Origin: CAJPQU01 sp052170475
Lineage (GTDB): Bacteria; Bacillota; Negativicutes; Selenomonadales; Selenomonadaceae
DNA: 64,000 nucleotides
Assembly (NCBI GenBank): GCA_052170475.1
Contig: JBQNAL010000008.1
Span: 1 to 64,000, forward strand
Direction of reading: 5' to 3'
The position numbers and the translations under genes were made by a program. Each line of letters opens with the position of its first letter. The first letter of the stretch is position 1. Below, one piece after another: positions 34,401 through 41,637 of this stretch. Under the pieces are notes generated by a model. It saw nothing but the letters and a program-made list of their open reading frames with translations. It searched no databases and was not told the origin of the DNA.

Positions 34401-37400
34401 TGGTGACGCTGCTGCTGTTTTCGATGCCGCCGCCGGTGACGATCCCCGATGTGCTGTACCCCTGCGAGGTCACTTCGTCGATGACCACAGGCCCCGCAAC
34501 CGTCAGCGCCGAATTGCCGTCCAAGTAAATGCCGGAGGCGCCCCGGGTGCTGCTGTTCGTCGCCTTGATCGTCAAGGTCTTTCCTGTGGCATTTTGGATG
34601 TCTACCGCCGCATTGGCTCCCAGGAAAATGGCGCGGGCTGCCTTGTCATTGCTCTCCGCCTTCACCGTCAAGTCAAAATTGTTCAGGTTGACGATCATGG
34701 GATTCGCCTTCGTGTACTCGGTCAAGCTCGGGTAGAGGGCGGAAACGTATTTCTCCCCTGACGCGTTCGGCTCCGTCGCGGAGGCAACAAAATTCTTCGT
34801 CAAGGCTTTCGTCTTGCGAATAGCCGTAGAGGGCGGCGGCACGGGAAGCGGCGTATAGGTATAGTCTCCCCGGCCGTTATTTGCCGTATCGAAGCGGACG
34901 CCGCTACTCATGGTAACGGAGCGGGACGCCTCGGACGTCGTAAGCCCTTCGCTCACTCGCACGGTCAATTTGAGATTGCCGCCGTTTGCCGCTGCATCCT
35001 CGTACCAGAATTTTCGTGCCAAGGATTTGAAGACTTCCGACGTCAGATTCTGCTCCGTCGGCGACGCACTAAGCGTCCAATCCCATTTGGCATTCGTAGC
35101 CGTGTGCAGCGTGATCTCGCTGCCCGCCGCCGCTTTCTTGACGTGAATATCCGCGCCGTTTATCGCCACGGTCTTGGTATCGGTGTCCGTATCGTCGTCA
35201 TGTGTCGTGGTGACGGTATTCTTGTAGTAGAACCAAGCCTTGCCGCTGAAATTTTCAATATCGAGCCGATCCGTATCCTGCGTCGCCGTGAGATCGATCA
35301 GGTTTCTCCCCGTCTGATTCGACGCCTTCATGTCCCTGATGTGGCTGCTGCCCGTCATCTTCCAGAGGGAGCCGCTGCCATAAAGGTTGAGATTCAGGTT
35401 GGAATTTGTCCCCGTCTTCCCCGTCCAGGTGGCATTGCGCCCCATCCAGAGATTGACGGAACCGTCGTTATTTTCTGTGTAATCCCCCGTCCACGAGGAA
35501 TCTGCCGTATTGAGACCCACATTGATGACGCCTTTAGCGCCCATGCTCCCGCTCGTGCTGAAATTCCCTTCAATCACGGTCTGATTGTCTTTCGCACCGG
35601 TGGCGGCTCCTGCAGCGTCCTCAGCGACGTTGATGTACACCCGCCCTTCGTTCGTGGAAATCATTTCTTTGTAGGCGCGAACAGCCCACTGAGCGCCATT
35701 AACGGCCTTGATGGCACCACCCGCGATGCGAATATCAGACGCCACCGCACTGACAGCTTCGTTGCTCTTGGCTCCATCGGCTTCAATATCCACCTGCCCG
35801 TTGAGTGTAATGGAAGAGCGCACGCCGGAAGCGCCATTCATGGATTTCACGACCGCGCCGTTCGTTGGCAACGCAGCCTCCGTCCGCAGCTTGATGACCT
35901 TCCCATCCCGGGCGTTGATGGTGATCTTCCCTCCGCCGTTGACGAAGAGCGCCGCGTCCATTCCCGTACCCACGCTCTTGATGTCAAGATTACCCGCGTT
36001 GTTGATGACCACTTCGCTGCCGTCGCCGATGGCGCTGATGCCAGTCGTATGGCTCACAGCGTTGACCGAGACGGTGAGATCGTGCCCTTTGAGATCGATG
36101 GGCAAACGTTTCGTCGTATCGACGTTGGAAATGCCCGCGTTGAGATTGGCAGACAAATTCGCGCCGCCGGGGATGGATGTTCCGCTGGTGGTAATGGTCG
36201 TCTTATCCTTCGTAAAGACGTAGCGGCCATCGCTCTTTCGCACGCCGTCGTCCGTGTATTCCGTATCTGCCACTGTGTTGGTGATGGGCGTGGTGAAATT
36301 CTCTTTCGACTGGTCTTGGTAGATGGGCTCAGTGAGACTGTACTTTCCCTGATGCGTAGTCTCGTCGAAGTCGATAAAGCCCGTACCGCCCGCGATCGCG
36401 GCGCTCGACGAAGTGAGCCCTTCAGCGACCTTCACCCTCCCCTTGAGATTATGGCTCGCGTCGCTTTCCATGTACCACAGCTTTTTCGCAAGCGCCTGTA
36501 AGACATCGTTCAGGTTAGCCGCCGTCACGCCGCGGTTGTCGGTGATCATGGTCGCCGAGCTTCCCGCTTCGGCCGATTTGATCTTCACGTCCCCACCGTT
36601 GAGCTGATCTGGGTGGCCGACGGAATGGTCATAGAAGAAATTCGTATGTCCGGCGTAGCGGTCAATGGTGAGATCCCGGCTGCTGTTCATGTAGACATTT
36701 CCGGCCTGTGCGGCGCTCTCCGACGCACCGCCAATCAGCTTCGTCACATGGCTCCCCTGAATTATCGTGGTTCTCCCATAATGTTCATTCGTCCATGAGG
36801 CGCCGTTTTGCAGCCAGAGATTCACCTTGCCCTGATCCTGTGCTTCGACGAGACCAAAGAGTTTTGAATCTGCTGTCGTCAGAGCGATATTCGTCACGGT
36901 TTCGTCCGATTCGCTCTTGGTCAGGACATCACCTTGCACATCCACCTTGCTGGCGCCTGTATGCCCGTCTCCATCCACGTTGATGTAGACCTTGGTGTTT
37001 CTTCCGCTGTTATGGATCGACCGATGCTCAGAACTGCCCACCTTTTCCTGCTGCAGGGTCAGGCCGTCGAGGTGTATCGTCCCGCCGGAACCCGTCGCGT
37101 AAATTCCATTGACCATCTCCGAAGCTCCGCCCTTGACGGTGAGATTCGTGTCGCCCTTGATGCGAAGTGTATTATTGCCCATATTCCAGAAGCCATAGAC
37201 CTTCCCTTGGCCTTCCACTTTGAGGTTCAAGGTCTGGGCGGTAACGTCCATCGCCCCCGTTCCCGCCGAACCAGAATGGGCAATGCCAACGACAAAGCCG
37301 CTGCCGGATTTTCTCGCATCAATGGTTAAGACCTTCCCGGCGGCGTTCACCGTCACCGGACTGTCATCGCCCTTAATCGCACCATTATAGGTCGCGAGTT

Positions 37401-40400
37401 TAATCTTCGTGTCCTTCGTGAAAGTGTAGACGCCCGTTGTCTTTTCCACCTTGGCATCCACATACTCCGCCACATTGCCAGAGGTGATCTGGCTGGTGAA
37501 CTCCGTCTTCTGCTGCTCCTCGGAGGGCTGGGACGGCGTAGAGCCGGCAGCGTACGTTCCCTTCCCGTCGGCGTCTTCAAACGTTATCTCTCCGGCCCAC
37601 CGCGCCGCAGAAGAGATAAGCCCCTCATTGATCTCCACCGAGCCGGTGAGCTTTCGCTCGTTGTTCTTGTAGTTCGTGTAGTAGAGCTTATTGGCGAGGG
37701 CATTGAGGACGTCCTTGACATTCCCCTCTGTAACCCCGTTCGGCGTCGTGCTGAGGACGACCTTCGAGCCGTCCGTCGCCTTCGTAATGGTGACCTTGCC
37801 GCCATGGATGGTCGTGGGTGCAGCAGCGTCATGGCCGAAGAGGAACCGGGCATGACCGCTGTACTCGTCGATGGTGATGGCTTTATTCCCCTGCTCCACG
37901 ATCCCGGCTTTCTCCGCCGTATCACCGCCGGTGAACTTTGTCAGGTGGGAGCCTTGAATAGCGGAGAGTTTGCCGCCGAGCAGCACCTCATGCGTCCACC
38001 TCGCGCCGTTAGCCAATGTGAGCTTCACCTCACTGCCGGCTTTTGCTAAATGAACCGCGCCTTTCCACGAAGACGCCGCCGTCGTAAAGGAAGCGTCAAT
38101 CGTCCCCGTTTTCGTATTATCCCCCGCCTGCATATTGCCGACGACGGTCAGGTCGCGGTTCTTGTTTTCATTGAGGATGACATTCCCGATGGGCGCGTAA
38201 ACCGCCCAATATTGCTTATCGTCTGCGTCGGCCTCCTCAGCGACAATTTTTCCGCCGCCGATCTTAATCTTTGTGTTCGCGTTTCCTGTGCTCATCCCAT
38301 AGACCGCCATACCCTTGACGCCGGCAATGTCCACTTCATCAATGGTGACTTCGGCGCTCTTTCCCGCGCCAATGCCGTACACATTGAAATAGGTTCCCGG
38401 ATCCTTCGCCGCGCTGATATTCCGGAGGGTGAGCTTCTTTAGGGTGACGCGGGCGTTCTCATTGGCGTAAATCCCCCGCGCCGCTCGATTCGCGGCCGTC
38501 ACCGAGGTGACTTCCACCGGTGCGTCGATGCGGATGACTGCGTTTTTATCGGCCTGAATGGCATCGACAGTCTTGGTCGTCGTCTGCTTCGCGCGGAGGA
38601 CGAGGGCGCCGTTCCCCGGAGTATCCCGAACGAGCAGCGGCTTTCCCACACCGCCATAGATGGCCGCCGTATTGTTACGATTGGAGGTCATATCCAAGGT
38701 CAGCTTGTGTCCGTTCAAGTCTACGGTAAGATCTGCCGGAGCGTTACCGCTGGCGTCCTCCGTGAAGCTCGCCATGGCGGCGTCTTTTTCATTAAACCCC
38801 TTCGTGATATTGACCTGTGTGAGCTGGCGCGTCTCGTTATGCGCTAACGTGTAGACCCCGCTCGTGGCCTCGGCGGCGGTGAGGGGCTGCTTCGGCGGGG
38901 GCGGCGTCGTGTCGTAGCTGCCCTTGCCGCCGGCTCCAAAGAGGATGTTCCCCGTAACGGAAGGCGTGATGAGACCCTCGCCGATCTCTAACTTGCCGGT
39001 GAGTTTATCTTCCGTGAAGGTTTTATACGTCAGCTTGTTCGCCAAGGCTTCCAGCAAGGTCGCCTGCACCGCGCCAGGGGTAGACTGGGTGCGGAGCGTT
39101 AGCACGCTGCCCTCCGCCGCCCGTCCGACGATAAGATCGCCGCCGGTGACGGTATTCGCCGCGCTTCGATAGATGGCGACGGCGTGGCCGCTGTAATTGT
39201 CAAGCATGAGACCCTTATCGTGACGCTGGTAGATGATGCCGCGATGATCGTTGTCCTCTCCGCCGACGAAGCGATTGATGTGGCTCTTTTGCCCTGCGCC
39301 TACATCTTCATCGTCCTTCTCGTAGCGCGTGTTATTCGCGGTGTTGTACCATTTCGCGCCGTTTTGGAGCCAAAGATTCGCCGTCCCGCTGGCGGCATCG
39401 ACAATCCCGCGCAGATAAGAGTCCTCCGTCGTCAGGGCGACGTTGAGCCGCCCCGAGGAAAGCGCGAACAGATCCCCCGCCAGCTTGACGTCTTTCGCGC
39501 CGGGGGTGCTCCCGGTGCCGCTGTTCATATTGATCGTACCCTGATAGGCCGCCAGGGCGTAATACCCGTAATTCTTCCCGCTCGGCACCTGAATGGAGCC
39601 ACCGCCAAGGCGCACCAGACTGTCGGCGGCGTTCACCGTGACGCCGTTGCCGTAGACGGTCATGTCCACGCTGCCGGTGACGTCCACGCGGGACTTTTCC
39701 ACCTGGGTCAGAATGCCCGCGTTGTTAAAGCGCGAGAAGACATTCTCGCGATTGAGGGGAATCCCCCAGCGATCGCCGGTGTTGCCAGCGATTTTGAGAT
39801 CACCGTGAAGGGTAATGGAAGAAGCGTTCGCCGCCTCGTAGGATTTTTCCTTGAAGCGCCCCACATCCGTCTTCTGGATGGCCACGCCGTTGCCGCCGTA
39901 ACCGCCGGTCATGGCAATATTCACCCGCGTCGGCGCGTCGGCGGTGCCAAGAGTGATGCTTGACCCGCCGTCCTTAGTGGGATCGAGCTGGATCGCGTTG
40001 GTAAGGGAATTACCGCCCTCGACGCCCTTCGTCAGGATGTTAATCGCGGACGCTTTCACCGTCACGTTTTTCCCGTTGCCGGCGTAGATGCCCTCGGGGG
40101 TTGCGACGCCGTTTTCCGCCCGCAGCTTCAAAATATGTCCCGACACATCGACGTCGATATTGGCCGCATCGGCGTAGATCCCGGCGGTCACGTTCGTCCG
40201 CAGATTGCCGGTCGCTGCCGCCGTGACAGTAGTATCTCCGCCCAAAGCCGCTGACGCGGTAATCGTGCCCGTGTCGCTCCCCACAGGATCCCACGCCGCG
40301 TCAGGGTTTGCCGTCGCCGCTGCCAAGGTGAGGCTCCCATCCGCGCCCACCGTCTGCACCGCAGCGAGCGTCCCTCTAACAGCGTCTGGACGAAGAAAGC

Positions 40401-41625
40401 CGACGCTGTTAAAGTACATGGCGTGCTGATCACCGGAAAAGTGATTGCGTCCCCATGCCCCCCGCGTGACCCCGCCGTCGGTATACACCTCCACCTCATT
40501 CCCCAAATTTGTCCAAAGGCGTTTCGTGTAATACTCCGCATCGATCTGCCCCATGGATCCAGCTTTGTGCGGGAGCGTCATGAGTTCCGTCCAATCCTCT
40601 GGATGATCCGACAGGAGGTTCGATATGGTGGTCTGATAGATGTGCGGCGTGATCTTAGCATAGTCGCTGGTCTGATCGTAGGTCAGAACGTAGGCGGTGC
40701 CATTCGGCAGCACCTTGAGGTCGCGGATCTCACACTGCACGTTCGCAGGGCGCTGGACATGATCTGAAGCCGTCCCGGAGGAAGAAAAATCCGCCACATA
40801 AATATCACCCGGGTGTCCGCTCCCCCCCGCCACTTGCTTGTCGTGCATGGACGCAACGGCAATTTTGTTGTTATAGCGATTGAGTTTTGAGCGATCGGTA
40901 TTTCTGCCCACGCGCTTGTAGTCTTTCCACGTCAGGGCACCGGTCGTTTCATCGATGTCGTAGCGGATGAGCCAAGCATTGCCGTAATTCTCAAATCCGC
41001 CGCTGAGATTCACACTGGCCAAGGCATATAGCTTCCCATCAATCACCGTAAGGCCTTCGCCATGCACCTTCGTCGTGCCAGGAATGTATCCTTCCGCAGT
41101 CGCTATCGCATCGGCCTTCTCAATAATATCCTCCAAGATGTCTCGTGTGAGGCTCGGTGTCGCATTCAGTCTGTCTCCTACTATCTTGGATACGGCAATC
41201 TTCCCCTGATCATAATCCGTCGTGAATATATGTCCGCGATCGTCCGCTGCGACAGCATGGGTATTTTGCATCTCAGCTTGATCCGTCGTCGCGATCTTTT
41301 CGATCTTATCGTTGTAGAGATAGCCATCCAAGGGATCCGTACTCTGATCCTTATATTGGCGCACATAGTTATAGCTCGTACCATTCATAAGAAAATTCAA
41401 GAGTGCAGAATCGGTATTCAGCCCGGTCACGACCTGATCTTTCCTCACGCCCTCGATTTTGGTCGTGACCCGCGAGCCAGTCACGACGCCCATGCGGCCG
41501 CTGTCGTTGCCAGAAACGATCCCCGTTAAAAGATTTGCAGCGGATGCCGTACTGGTAAAGAGCAGACCGCCTAAGACGAGCGCCGTCAGGCGGCGCCGAT
41601 GATGAGAGGTTGACAGGTAGCGCAT
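28483..41625 (-). CDS. Giant autotransporter, 4380 residues, propeller-like N-terminus
   Basis: Signal peptide residues 1-29 (S-T-A-S-A cleavage). Residues of roughly 100-430 have repeated blade-like strands (D-D-R-G-H-I-F-T-T-D-Y, I-D-G-K-L-Y-A-L-A-S-V, G-D-I-Y-V-A-D-F, P-N-G-T-A-Y-V-L-T-Y) and look like a beta-propeller. Then comes a very long beta-helical passenger with seven copies of the module shared with the second autotransporter, and a C-terminal barrel (about 28483-29290) ending W-S-F. The ATG at 41625 follows AAGGAGG. It begins 12 nt after the TonB-dependent receptor stop, so a cobalamin riboswitch probably controls it. The ligand is not known; corrinoid binding is a hypothesis. 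Confidence 0.92.
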   Translation of the reverse strand: MRYLSTSHHRRRLTALVLGGLLFTSTASAANLLTGIVSGNDSGRMGVVTGSRVTTKIEGVRKDQVVTGLNTDSALLNFLMNGTSYNYVRQYKDQSTDPLDGYLYNDKIEKIATTDQAEMQNTHAVAADDRGHIFTTDYDQGKIAVSKIVGDRLNATPSLTRDILEDIIEKADAIATAEGYIPGTTKVHGEGLTVIDGKLYALASVNLSGGFENYGNAWLIRYDIDETTGALTWKDYKRVGRNTDRSKLNRYNNKIAVASMHDKQVAGGSGHPGDIYVADFSSSGTASDHVQRPANVQCEIRDLKVLPNGTAYVLTYDQTSDYAKITPHIYQTTISNLLSDHPEDWTELMTLPHKAGSMGQIDAEYYTKRLWTNLGNEVEVYTDGGVTRGAWGRNHFSGDQHAMYFNSVGFLRPDAVRGTLAAVQTVGADGSLTLAAATANPDAAWDPVGSDTGTITASAALGGDTTVTAAATGNLRTNVTAGIYADAANIDVDVSGHILKLRAENGVATPEGIYAGNGKNVTVKASAINILTKGVEGGNSLTNAIQLDPTKDGGSSITLGTADAPTRVNIAMTGGYGGNGVAIQKTDVGRFKEKSYEAANASSITLHGDLKIAGNTGDRWGIPLNRENVFSRFNNAGILTQVEKSRVDVTGSVDMTVYGNGVTVNAADSLVRLGGGSIQVPSGKNYGYYALAAYQGTINMNSGTGSTPGAKDVKLAGDLFALSSGRLNVALTTEDSYLRGIVDAASGTANLWLQNGAKWYNTANNTRYEKDDEDVGAGQKSHINRFVGGEDNDHRGIIYQRHDKGLMLDNYSGHAVAIYRSAANTVTGGDLIVGRAAEGSVLTLRTQSTPGAVQATLLEALANKLTYKTFTEDKLTGKLEIGEGLITPSVTGNILFGAGGKGSYDTTPPPPKQPLTAAEATSGVYTLAHNETRQLTQVNITKGFNEKDAAMASFTEDASGNAPADLTVDLNGHKLTLDMTSNRNNTAAIYGGVGKPLLVRDTPGNGALVLRAKQTTTKTVDAIQADKNAVIRIDAPVEVTSVTAANRAARGIYANENARVTLKKLTLRNISAAKDPGTYFNVYGIGAGKSAEVTIDEVDIAGVKGMAVYGMSTGNANTKIKIGGGKIVAEEADADDKQYWAVYAPIGNVILNENKNRDLTVVGNMQAGDNTKTGTIDASFTTAASSWKGAVHLAKAGSEVKLTLANGARWTHEVLLGGKLSAIQGSHLTKFTGGDTAEKAGIVEQGNKAITIDEYSGHARFLFGHDAAAPTTIHGGKVTITKATDGSKVVLSTTPNGVTEGNVKDVLNALANKLYYTNYKNNERKLTGSVEINEGLISSAARWAGEITFEDADGKGTYAAGSTPSQPSEEQQKTEFTSQITSGNVAEYVDAKVEKTTGVYTFTKDTKIKLATYNGAIKGDDSPVTVNAAGKVLTIDARKSGSGFVVGIAHSGSAGTGAMDVTAQTLNLKVEGQGKVYGFWNMGNNTLRIKGDTNLTVKGGASEMVNGIYATGSGGTIHLDGLTLQQEKVGSSEHRSIHNSGRNTKVYINVDGDGHTGASKVDVQGDVLTKSESDETVTNIALTTADSKLFGLVEAQDQGKVNLWLQNGASWTNEHYGRTTIIQGSHVTKLIGGASESAAQAGNVYMNSSRDLTIDRYAGHTNFFYDHSVGHPDQLNGGDVKIKSAEAGSSATMITDNRGVTAANLNDVLQALAKKLWYMESDASHNLKGRVKVAEGLTSSSAAIAGGTGFIDFDETTHQGKYSLTEPIYQDQSKENFTTPITNTVADTEYTDDGVRKSDGRYVFTKDKTTITTSGTSIPGGANLSANLNAGISNVDTTKRLPIDLKGHDLTVSVNAVSHTTGISAIGDGSEVVINNAGNLDIKSVGTGMDAALFVNGGGKITINARDGKVIKLRTEAALPTNGAVVKSMNGASGVRSSITLNGQVDIEADGAKSNEAVSAVASDIRIAGGAIKAVNGAQWAVRAYKEMISTNEGRVYINVAEDAAGAATGAKDNQTVIEGNFSTSGSMGAKGVINVGLNTADSSWTGDYTENNDGSVNLWMGRNATWTGKTGTNSNLNLNLYGSGSLWKMTGSSHIRDMKASNQTGRNLIDLTATQDTDRLDIENFSGKAWFYYKNTVTTTHDDDTDTDTKTVAINGADIHVKKAAAGSEITLHTATNAKWDWTLSASPTEQNLTSEVFKSLARKFWYEDAAANGGNLKLTVRVSEGLTTSEASRSVTMSSGVRFDTANNGRGDYTYTPLPVPPPSTAIRKTKALTKNFVASATEPNASGEKYVSALYPSLTEYTKANPMIVNLNNFDLTVKAESNDKAARAIFLGANAAVDIQNATGKTLTIKATNSSTRGASGIYLDGNSALTVAGPVVIDEVTSQGYSTSGIVTGGGIENSSSVTINGSLTIRKIQGNETGEAGDGRNLSALNTLSGESSITVTGDADIQDIKGSVIKVNGTTGYKQGGTIRVGGGILSAAADPGKEKQYRLVNQQTGNVHINMAGTAPGARKTVLKGDMYVVSESGQRAQEYGGGTLTPYAHDGTLNVALTTNDSTWHGAALYEEKTTSLGTGGSSTLKAGNFNLWLQNGALWTNEPLSAAPTTWHGSHVTKLTGGAVGSEGAIFQKDDKPLTIDHYDGQLKVFYQHTISGQTPTITGGDTIIGSAASGSVITLVTDKTDLDPAAPGRKKKNLVSATLNALANKLWYTARKSGETHLTGKVMIADGLTTSSSSLRLEDVTFDGTTGQGRYDYTPLTFNQTVTAFTAPVTGDEATDTDYVTGGVLEDASYTFSKDTTITAANGIKGSAAHKIDASILDGKTLTITATGAAIEAGAGSDIHLGGGKTVMTTSGTHVVTTAAGSTTSLKGGFDITGAIENAGTLTLADQGAVSSLIGNIDNTGILTLSLTGAGSVYRGAVAGSGDADLTLGASALWENKGESKLKKFTGALGSVVDMTPSGDTTIAEYSGNSTIYFPHAAGTPKTMQGGDLIITKAAAGSHITLRTNQAGLNVDPNATTAEKNLVSQTLDALANKLYYMEKNGTEVSDHLTGTVEIAEGITSSSVARSGSITFDAATGKGSYEYIDFGALKKNVTLRQDEMLSGESPLIAAANTAPAGPITVDLSGHTLTVNGTASKSVDTKNRPLTIKDTAGRGKFAVHATASGALFGLDASKNGLVVDAATEITAHNDSGALTAVNAASTNAASYEVKFTKFLTLHDIYTGNKGENNGNNTVAIRQAGRGEFIASGGVRATEIYGTILHNRGTKDLVVNGGDITLEAAANATDTTTYLVAHAQTPGKICINTAADGTAGTGTTKVKGDVLLGAGHAYLSLTNGDSAWTGTMDKSSAMAAGTMTLNLANGAKWTNQRLYLGDPVKAAPVVEHFTGGNSLVNAGVIDQTHGDDLTLKNYSGNTIVWYGHTIAAGVDRDGQPAKVPTIQGGKITIASASAGSEIHLRTDSAGFDFTSTAVAERNLISATLNALANKLYYEDHAAHPGHLKAYVEIGEGLIGSSARISKEITTFTQTNPADGTDFQGHPFNTEDKQGAYVYTPDWVVPDTQQKADFTTPITGDWDEAEKTGADLEYAKGGVIHSGKYGFTQDTVIHPAAGSAITNAASHQDITVKAQNANLTVNGADWAIEAAAGHKIDITGDKAITLQGAMGSLTARSGAAVNLMATGGLTLMGNIQNSDGKVSLDGGSTAKSTFTGQLVQNGGDLTLRMVGAESSFLGDVDNQKGHVLIDLSGERTVFRGAVRGSDAPEAITEIRLGKAAGARFTEDSKVTTLNAGESADVKVDAGKNLTIKALNVGHDTAVTAETGGRVTAATVTATGSVKLAADGAITVDTMLMTGGGTLEKTGIGVAALKNMSVSKETTLNAATSGLTIENMNLGNTLLRNSGTADVAVKNLISQTGGRLFLGSNATVQTDKFSGDLNVLKNVTMNADGTVTANHGKFRFRAVDAAKENRLTLSAVGMTLEDSRTGTAEEQQAKKKRNENALLSLYRQSIQADVAPGAITQGNTYKDADGNQKQGYRINHLAVNLATMESLTGSSATAFGNVLFDSAGNAAALAEQQIGYGDYETMVMQSTKGAMTSSAMVWRNEMNDVMKRMGDLRLSPGDLGGWVRFYKGRTSSDKDKASFRMNYTTIQAGYDWKVGKDWRVGIAGSYMKGSSSYATGSGDNKSGNFAVYGTWTGERGQYVDLIAKVGRVANEFNAANAWGNVRATGEYSTWGESISAEYGRRFKTDGSFYFEPQVELTFGRLNGADYDMASNGYGTLHVRQSGLSSAIGRLGIALGQETEKATWFVKASLYHEFAGNIDTAWEVAGNPTKYTRQEGKDTWLALQLGGTVKLNEGLSLYGDFEKTFSGDIKTDWRVDAGLRWSF
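31090..39150 (-). repeat. Seven passenger repeat modules of the giant autotransporter
   Basis: Copies near 38970-39150, 37615-37800, 36410-36600, 34940-35160, 33425-33640, 32440-32660 and 31090-31310. Common parts are A-x-A-G-S-x-I-T-L-R-T, L-x-A-L-A-N-K-L-Y-Y or K-L-W-Y, and V-E-I-x-E-G-L-x-S-S followed by an I-T-F-D-x-x-x-G-x-G-x-Y strand. Units are separated by about 300-500 residues of beta-helix. The DNA has diverged, so these are old protein repeats. Confidence 0.75.
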
Positions 41626-41637
41626 GATGGTTCCTCC

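Noticed and set aside
35104..36501. Long plus-strand open frame (465 codons) and many similar ones opposite both autotransporters
   Set aside because: They are antisense shadows of GC-rich repeat coding sequence. They lack ribosome sites, signal peptides or recognisable motifs, while the minus strand is a continuous autotransporter.
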